Source: Bryopsis sp. KO-2023
Taxonomy: Eukaryota; Chlorophyta; Ulvophyceae; Bryopsidales; Bryopsidaceae
NCBI GenBank assembly: GCA_030272585.1
Contig: BSYQ01000011.1
Span: 3,162,001-3,226,000 of the forward strand
Direction: 5' to 3'
Length of the DNA stretch: 64,000 nucleotides
The position numbers and the translations under genes were made by a program. The notes beneath the pieces are model-generated. The model made no database searches. It was given only the letters and a program-made list of their open reading frames with translations, and was not told the origin of the DNA. Below are positions 56,840 to 64,000 of the stretch, piece by piece. Every line of letters starts with the position of its first letter. Position 1 is the first letter of the stretch.

Positions 56840-59623
56840 ATGAAGGCCGGCCTCCTCAAAACCACCGCGGGGTTCCCAGTGGTATGAATCTATCTATTTT
56901 TTTCGAAAAGAACGCAGGCACACAAGACCAGCATTCGGAGTTGTTCCTGTTCGTATCCGCTACAAGGCTTTTCTCACGACCTTGCTTTCGTTTCGTTTCG
57001 TGTTGGGTGGGTGCGTGGGGCGGCCTGTCCATTATGAATCAGTCGCCTCGAGAGTTTTCTTGCCGACTATGAAAAGCGTTCCGAAAAGGAAAAAAAAATC
57101 AAGCGAACGCGTTGCAGTTTTTTCCCTGTGAGACATTTCCTGCGGCTCCTGCGCGGGCCTTAAGCCCCAATCCCCCTCCCCCCCACTTTAATTTCCCATG
57201 GGGCCCTCTTTATTATGTGAAAAAGCAGCACCTTTTGTTGAACAGTCCAGGGGATAGCTGGCCCCTGGAGAAACAATTAACAATAAATTTGGTGGCATCG
57301 ATGTTTTCGAATTTTGAATTGACAGGGACAGAGATGCATTGGCGTTCGGCCAAGAATGGTATCTGTCTCAAGGGACTCTGGCCGTTGTTCAGTTATTCCC
57401 TCCGCCAAAAAAAGCCTCAGTCTTGTAGAGGTCACTGATATTCTCAGGTATGCTCCCATCCTCATTTCTGCAAGTCTTTGCATCCATTCCATGCCACTGG
57501 ATTTTTTTATTTTTATTTTTTGGCATTTCCTGTCTGGTAATTGAATGTTTTTTCTCAACCTGAAATATGTGAGGGTCTCCTCGCCACGAGGATATTTTCT
57601 CGTGGATGAGTAATTTGCCAGATTCTGGTGTTCTTTTGTTTTGTGTGTGTGTGTGCGTTTTTTTTTTTTTGGGGGGGGGGGGGGGGGGGAGGACATGTGC
57701 ATTGAGAATGGTGGCGAGGCTCAGATCAAGCAATTAGAGTTTGATTTTTATTTTTTTTCAAAAAATAGGAATCAACTTTTCTTTTTCTTTTGCAAATAGC
57801 TTGAGGCAAATATCTGGTTTGGTTCTATGATGCAGGATGGTGAATGATACAGATATTGTGGAGTTCGAATTGAAACAAAAGGGGTTGAACCTTTCGGTGA
57901 AAAAACAGGAGGCCATTGAACCCACCCAGGTATGACCAGTTGTATCAACCCTCCCTTCCGCCTGTGGTCCCTGCACAGAACATTTTGGAAAACTACAAAA
58001 TTAATCAATAAGCAAATATAGACATATAAATACATAACAATGAAACACCGGTAATGAGAAGGGGAAAAATAAACAGTTGGAACCGGAATTAACCAAAAAA
58101 AAGGAATCTTATTGAACTCATCCCATCTGGAACAAATCAATATTTGTGGTGATTGTCTACACTTGTTGAGAATTTCATTGCTATTTTCAACTGTTTGAAA
58201 ATATATCTGAAAAGCAACTTTCGGGGAAGCGAAAGTAGGAAAGATTAAAAATTTTAAAAAAATGGTTTTGAAAGAAGTTTCGATGGGGGCAGGTGGTCCC
58301 TCAAGTTGTGGCTGCACCAGCGGCAGCTCCAGCTGCTGCTGCCCCTGCAGCAGCCCCTGCAGCAGCTGCCCCCCTTCCCCCCCCTGCTGAGGCCCCAAGT
58401 GCCGACCCCCCCTCCAGCAACGGGGCCCCTGATGGCCTCCAGATTGCCTCTCCCATGGCTGGTAGGAATCAATGAAACAAAAAAACCCAAATCACAAGGA
58501 TGGAGTTGAGATGACCATGGCCGTTTTGCGTTTGCCCCGAAGATTCAGCAACGAAATTTTGAGGGTATATATGTACATATATTTATTCATATTTGTAATC
58601 AAAACAAATGAAAGGAGGGAATCCAACGATCACAGCCTTCCAGGGGAATATATTTGTAGTTTTCCAAAAGCAAAAATTTATTTATTTTTTTTTTTGGTTC
58701 TGTGCAGGGACCTATTACTCATCCCCTGCCCCTGGTGAGCCCATGTTCGTGAAGGTGGGTGATAAGGTGATTGCCGGACAAACCATTTGCATCATCGAAG
58801 CCATGAAGCTCATGAATGAGATTGAGGTGGGTAGGCATCGGGATGGATCAATGTTTGTATTTTATTTTTCTCTGTGATTTTTTATCATGGCTTTTTTTTT
58901 TGGGTGGGGGAAAAGAATTGATGCAGTGGATATCTAGTCAATGGCTTGGAAGAAAACAAGCGATGCGCAATAGGGATTGAACAAGATTCGAATTTTGACA
59001 AAATGAGATATTCCTGAAGCTCTGCTGTTGATCGCATCGCAATAGTGCTTTTATTTTTTTTCATTTTTTTTCTGGAATAAAATATAGTCACTTTTTTTTT
59101 GCCTCTCCGTTGAAACAACGTTTTTGATCGCTTGCTTCGAATGTATGGTTAAAATTATACTTTTTTTTGCCTTTGGCATAGGCCGATGTTTCTGGAGAGG
59201 TTGTGTCGATTCTCAAAACCAATGGAGATTCTGTCACGGCTGGAGATGTAAGCATATCTCATTGCTTCAATTTATCTTGTTTTTTCTTTGGCATGAAATA
59301 CATCGCAGCAATTCACTTTCTTTGGTTTTTTTTTCTTCATATTGGGCCTGTTAAAGATATCAATTCAAAAAAAGGATTTCGTAAAGATCTTATTCAAGTT
59401 TTTTTGTTTGTTTTCAAATGCCATGTACGTGGCGATGGATGGACAAACATCAAGAACTGCTAAGGGTTTTCATCGATTAATTTTATCTACACACATATTT
59501 GTCCATTTTATTTTATTCTTATTTTACACACGGCCAAAAGGCTGAGTGCAGCCCGTTCGAGGAAATCAGTTACAGTCTGACGCAGAAAGAAGCCACCAGG
59601 ATCATCACAATGTCCATATCTAG
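56840..59623 (+). CDS. accB: Biotin carboxyl carrier protein of acetyl-CoA carboxylase
   Basis: Seven exons (56840-56881, 57326-57447, 57836-57929, 58293-58461, 58708-58826, 59182-59247, 59552-59623) join in phase to about 227 residues. Residues 1-48 are a basic, Ser-rich presequence ([28 protein letters not shown]). The N-terminal helix ([16 protein letters not shown]) and a Pro/Ala hinge follow. The biotinyl domain contains the [10 protein letters not shown] motif with the biotinylated Lys near residue 176, and ends with [20 protein letters not shown] carries carboxybiotin between AccC and AccA/D to make malonyl-CoA for type II fatty acid synthesis, in plastids of eukaryotes. The last exon ([10 protein letters not shown]...) fits poorly to the usual end of the fold and may be mis-joined. 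Introns hold a T13-G19 tract and several T runs. Confidence 0.9.
57658..57689 (+). repeat. Poly(T)-poly(G) tract, T13 G19
   Basis: Longest tract of this kind in the window; preceded by a (TG)n run. In an intron of the BCCP gene. Confidence 0.9.
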
Positions 59624-60739
59624 CTGTCTACTCCCAACATTTTAAAAACTCTCAGTATTTTAAAAACTCTCAGTGGTGGATAAGCAACTGACAAACAAAA
59701 AGAAAATAGAGTTTTGTTTTTCTTGCTGCAATGGGCAGTAGCTCCCCCCTTTTTTTAAAAGAACTTCGGTTTTTTTTTGTTGGCGATATGACTGATGGGA
59801 TATTATTGATATTGAACGAGCAAGTGAGTGTGTTTGTGTGTGTGTGTGTGTTTGTTTGTTTCTCTGACAGCCTATTATCATCATCCGGGCATAAGTGGAA
59901 TACATCCTTTTCGATTTGAGGGCAAATTGTGTGTGAGCAAAGCAAACACACTCGGACAAAAAAAGAAAGAAAAAGAGTGAGAAAGAGAAAAAAAGAGTGA
60001 GAATTCAAAAATGATACCCGCCATCGAAAAGAGAGGGAGGGAAATATTCATATACATCGCATACCATGTAGCCCCAATTGAAAAGAAAAAAAGGAACCAA
60101 AAAGAAATGGAAATCACAAAGAGTAAGATTCCGAGTTGTTTCTGTTTGTTTTTTTTTTGGGGGGGGGGGGGGTCAAATTGAGAGAGTGAGAGTGAGAGAG
60201 AGAGAAGAAAACAAAGCAAAAAATTCAATGGAAAATTCTTGTGAGGTTTGGGTTGCATTTGAAACCGAGGGGGGCAGGTATGTGAGTGCTAAGATTCGTT
60301 TTTTTCGACCTATTGGTCCTCTGTTCGATGTGTTTGTTTCTTTTTTCCCCTCTTGTTTTTTTCTTATTGTCAGACTAACAAGAGAGGAGAGGTCGCAAGG
60401 AATTCGTTGGTGTATTTGGATTCTTTTTTTTTTTCGACAGAAATCGGCACTCTGATTGATTGGCCAAGAGTTTTGAGGGTGTTTTTGTGTTTTTCGTGTT
60501 TTTTTCTTTTCTTTCGGAGGGACTCGGTTGACCTTGAATTTAAGAATTTAAAAGAGGAAAAAAGAGGGGGTGAGGGGTGGGGGAAAGATGGGAGCTTGGT
60601 AAGGGGTGAGAGCTGCTCGATTTTGAGGTTTCCCTCGATAAAGATACATTTATAAAATTGGGATGTAAACCTCCAATTTGTCACATCTTATGTTGTGCGT
60701 AATCGAACCACACCTCTTGGGGGTTTCCCTGATTCTAAA
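59624..60739. other. Low-complexity region, no gene seen
   Basis: About 1.1 kb: a tandem TATTTTAAAAACTCTCAGT duplicate (59636-59673), (TG)n at 59829-59849, a T10-G14 tract at 60149-60172 and (GA)-rich runs. Open frames reflect low complexity. Confidence 0.55.
60149..60172 (+). repeat. Poly(T)-poly(G) tract, T10 G14
   Basis: Ten T followed by fourteen G in a spacer, followed by GA-rich repeats. Confidence 0.9.
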
Positions 60740-60967
60740 TTAGATTTCATCGTTTATTGGTTTGCTGTCCAATTTCATTCTTTGGGGCACTGCGCAGAGC
60801 GATGGCTCCCTTTTTTTGTAGTTGTGATTAGCTGATATGAACTTGTCATAGAAGGGAGAATCAGCGGGGTGAGACAGCAACTGAGCCAATAAATTGGACC
60901 ATACTCCTGTGATTGGCCGCATGAACATCCCAGCTTGCAAAAAATGCAACTCTTGAAGTGTTTCAGC
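60740..60967 (-). CDS. C-terminal exon of an unidentified minus-strand gene
   Basis: A protein-like minus frame follows a TTCGAAG acceptor and runs to TAA at 60742-60740: ETLQELHFLQAGMFMRPITG ... SPFYDKFISANHNYKKREPS. Another protein-like minus stretch upstream (about 61190-61080, CLAIDQVQQTETLADCPFAT) could be the preceding exon via a GAT|GTCACT donor in phase 0. Family not recognised. Confidence 0.4.
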   Translation of the reverse strand, partial: AETLQELHFLQAGMFMRPITGVWSNLLAQLLSHPADSPFYDKFISANHNYKKREPSLCAVPQRMKLDSKPINDEI

Positions 60968-61604
60968 AGCCTTCGAAAGCATAGGCAGAGCGGGTTGTAG
61001 TGGTCAGGTCTTGAGTTAGAAATTCAGAGGTAGAAAGGGCGGCGGAAGTGGAAATGGGGTGGCATTTGGGGTCTCCAACTTTGACCCAATCATGGACCTT
61101 CGCTGTGCAGTGACATCAAAAACTGTTGTTGCAAAAGGGCAGTCTGCCAGTGTTTCAGTCTGCTGAACCTGATCTATTGCTAGGCATCGGCATCCGCCGC
61201 CTTGCTTGTATATTAATACTCTTGTTGACATTATTGACCAGTCGCGACTTTCAACCAGTTCTACTGATATGCTTGGAAAAAACACCCTTGACAACGATAC
61301 CCTCAATCAACCCCAGAAATGAATGCCTGGATCCAAAGACTGACCATGGCCCAAAGAGAAATCGACAAAACTCTCCCCTTATATATTTCACTCACATGTC
61401 TACAATCAAGACAAAAGATAACAAAAGTGTTACGCCACCATTTGGGGGTGGAGTTTTTTGGCTGGCTGCTGTACATAAATCATGAGAGTATCCAGAGCAG
61501 AAAGTTTCAGTCAAATACAACACGCTGGTTCGCTTTGCAGCCGCCAGCTGTGGATAGAACTGAGGAAATTCTCAGCAGGCTCCCTGCGCTAACTAAAAGC
61601 GACG

Positions 61605-63044
61605 ATGGAAAAATGCGTGTCGGGGGCTGCATTGAACAAAAGGTCGCACATAGTGTTTGATGATGGGTTCGACCCCACCCGCAGCTATGTAAGACTGGCT
61701 CACGATGATATGACTGAAGAGGAAGTGATAAAGGAAGAACCCACAGTTCCAGTGAGTCGATGGTGGATGCCTGGTTTGAAAATTAAATAAAAAACGATAT
61801 ATCTTTACATATATTTTTGGTTTGGTTTGGTTTACATATACACATCAACTTTTTTTTTGTAAATGAGATTAATATTTCTTATTTTGCTTTTGATACGTGG
61901 AATTCTATTGATCTGTTTTTCCTCCAGGGGCAAGTAGCCACGGTCATTTTATCTGGTGGGTTCTCGAGGGAGTTGATAGATGAAATCGACAATGATCGCG
62001 TCACCAACACTTTCGACCCCCAAAGTCTCAGAGGGGGAGGGAAATCGCTCATGGTTCGTGGGAAGAAACACAGAAGGATACCTCGCGGTCTGGTTAAAAT
62101 CGACGAGTCCCCGGTTGTACATCATTGGCTAAAGACGCTGCAGCAGTGCGAGCGGTTGAGGCCACTGCGGGCGAACGTATATATCGTCTGCAATGAAGTG
62201 GATCGAAAGGAGTTTCTGAAGACTGTCGGCTTCGTCAAGGAAGGAGATGGTAGGACAAAAAACATCGAGCTAGATATATCTAGTTTTATGGTTTATATAA
62301 ACCATAAAACACACGAATAGAAAAGAGTGGAAGGAACGCGATGGTCGAAAGATACGAAGATGCTCAGTTTGACAACTCAAAGTGGATTCCAGGATAGGTC
62401 CCTCTGAGCGAAGCCAACATTATCAGCAATGGCGCCACTCGCCCTGATGAATGGCGAGGAGATGTAGCTGACCTTCAGGTGGCGCTGGAAAAAATCGAAC
62501 CCCTCCGCCACATCCTGGCAATCTCAGCCTCCTCCATCGTTTCCCCTGGCCATAATTTCCAGAGGGTCCTTGAGCATTCCTTAATATATTCCAAAGAATT
62601 CCTCGCTTTCAAGAGGCTCACAGCCACCGATGTCAGACTCAACGGAGATCGGGGTGTGGCCAGAGTAAAGCTTGGAGAAGACGCAGCATCGGTGCCCCGT
62701 ATTCGGAGCATCAAGTCAAACATGTGTGGAACAGAGAGAGACGTTGAGGGGGTTCCTATTTGCTTGCTGCGGAAGGCTAGGGTGGAAGGAGTGTTCAAGT
62801 CCCAGGCGTCGAGCTTGGTGGAGATGATGAACGATTTCCTCGAGAGTGGCATCCCAGTCCACGGCATCGACTTGGAATGGGGCCATATGCATGTCGATTC
62901 TGTCAGATGGATAGACTACGCAAGCGAGTTTTTCAACTACTTCGCGCAGCAAATGTAAGCAGGCGTAAGCTGCGCGACGCACGTGAATATGAGCGATAAA
63001 ATTCGCTTTCAGTCTCTACCTTGCGAAAAAAGTTGGATTGATCT

Positions 63045-63075
<31 letters not shown>

Positions 63076-63375
63076 TTTGCCAGGCGGTTGGCAAAAAAAG
63101 CAGAGAACTCTAGATGCCACGACGACGATTTCGTGCTCGGCGATGATGTTTGTGAATTAGGGAAGAGTCTCCGACTTGATAGAGCAACTATGGCCCATTC
63201 AATTGCTTCAAATCTAGCGGAGAACCCGTCGCTCGAATTTGACCGAACATACTTTGCACAGCAATCCACCAAGTTCAAAGGGCTCTCCCGTCCGTTCTAC
63301 CAAACTCCAGCAACATTTTACATGACGGCATATCGCAGACTCGCTGGCGGGGTTCTTGATAAGAATGTTTGCTGA
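61605..63375 (+). CDS. Nucleotidyltransferase-like protein (GT-A fold)
   Basis: Four exons (61605-61751, 61928-62233, 62398-62954, 63084-63375) join in phase and end in TGA, giving about 433 residues. The start of the second exon (VATVILSGGFSREL), a later strand (RANVYIVCNEVDRKEFL), ANIISNGATRPDEWRGDVAD and the late VHGIDLEWGHMHVDSVRWID resemble sugar-phosphate nucleotidyltransferases. The canonical metal-binding Asp block after the third strand is not clear (HILAISASSIVSPGHNFQ has no Asp), so catalytic activity is doubtful. The C-terminal 90 residues are helical and charged. An alternative start uses a different frame from ATG 61319 (MNAWIQRLTMAQREIDK), which also looks coding and can splice AAG|GTCGCA to 61928 in phase. 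A (TG)n repeat lies in the last intron. Confidence 0.65.
63041..63072. repeat. (TG)n microsatellite in intron
   Basis: About 14 TG units at 63041-63070, 14 bases upstream of the last acceptor of the nucleotidyltransferase-like gene. Confidence 0.85.
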
Positions 63376-64000
63376 ATGGTGTCTCGTTTTTGGGATGTAT
63401 TGCGTGGCAGCGTTAACTTGTTCGCTGGTCGTGTGATGAACCTGAATTCGCCAAGGTTCAGGGGAGCCTGTATGTTGTAATGCACTTCGTAGTTTATTCC
63501 AAGACGTCTCAAGTTAAAAATCCCCGTACTCAAAAAAAACAAACAACAGAAACAGGTTTTTCACAAGTTAGGCACCACCCATTCACCATACATGCCCCAT
63601 ATCTCAACGAATAAAATTCAAGCACAGATTCAACAAAGTTTTTTGCCTACTACACGTACCATAATTCACACCAAATAACGCATTTATGACACCACGGATT
63701 TTCAACACAGCACCACAAATCACGTAACAGCACACAATTGATTGATTGCTTATTGAAGAATCGTGCCTTACATTCTACAATATCTCCGAAATGTGAATCC
63801 ATCTCGAGCGAAGGGGGGGGGGGCTGAAAGAAAGAAAATCAAGGACTGAAGTTTTAGCTGATGCTTATATCTGCAACGTGCTAAATTCTCGGGTCCACAT
63901 TCTTTTTTCTGATACATTTTTACTGCTATTCCCTGGTTACATTCCTCTATTACTCTTTTAAATTCTTGAGGTGCATATGAGGCACATCAGACAGCGAAAA
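63376..64000. other. 3' flank, no gene seen
   Basis: AT-rich sequence with a G10 run near 63813. No protein-like frame or RNA gene seen to the window end. Confidence 0.5.

Noticed and set aside
60078..60455. 125-codon plus-strand open frame
   Set aside because: Translates GA- and T/G-repeat DNA; low complexity.
1..64000. CRISPR arrays, operons, bacterial promoters
   Set aside because: Spliced eukaryotic genes throughout; no regularly spaced direct repeats of CRISPR type.

Overview
The window is nuclear DNA of a eukaryote. Genes carry GT-AG introns of roughly 60-350 bases on both strands, and there are no operons. A complete axonemal dynein light intermediate chain (p28) shows the organism builds motile flagella. 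A prokaryotic-type biotin carboxyl carrier protein (BCCP) suggests a plastid with type II fatty acid synthesis. Large nested LTR retrotransposons fit a protist or algal genome of some size. I infer a flagellated, probably photosynthetic protist; the sequence alone does not let me name the lineage.

Left arm, 1-26,108 (genes). In order: a minus-strand multi-exon gene of unknown function (57-3533); an unresolved GC-richer stretch with one coding-looking fragment (5046-5428); p28 (minus, 5809-7805); a fusion of 14 MORN repeats with two filamin repeats (minus, 8327-11602); a small membrane protein (plus, 11865-12521); a secreted cysteine-repeat protein (plus, 13899-15242); an alpha/beta hydrolase with a long C-terminal extension (minus, 16187-19025); an F-box/WD40 protein (plus, 20035-21171); and a catalase (plus, about 22431-25071). 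Exon joins were chosen by reading-frame phase at GT/AG sites, and for most genes every phase matches.

Centre, 26,109-49,763 (retroelement block). A Ty3-like element with 172-bp LTRs ('A', minus strand) lies in two pieces, 26109-28408 and 42824-46209. It is split by a 14.4-kb insertion bounded by identical 267-bp LTRs and a 5-bp target duplication (TTCAG). The insertion is a chromodomain-bearing Ty3/gypsy family (chromovirus), but its interior is scrambled: three pol copies in alternating orientation, an inner LTR in reverse orientation, a partial inverted LTR, and a 279-bp TIR element flanked by TA. Upstream of A, sharing its LTR, is a second, 5'-truncated A copy (46210-48736). It is fused at an 8-bp microhomology to a small non-coding LTR element ('E', to 49763). 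All three families carry the same primer-binding motif, TGGTTTCGGAG.

Right arm, 49,764-64,000 (genes). In order: a type I membrane coiled-coil protein (plus, 51271-53432); a short minus-strand ORF (54169-54501); a conserved-looking protein of unknown function (plus, about 54626-56413); BCCP (plus, 56840-59623); a minus-strand coding fragment (60740-60967); and a nucleotidyltransferase-like protein (plus, 61605-63375).

Introns and spacers throughout carry poly(T)-poly(G) tracts, always with T 5' of G on one strand. They are the most pervasive unexplained feature of the host sequence.
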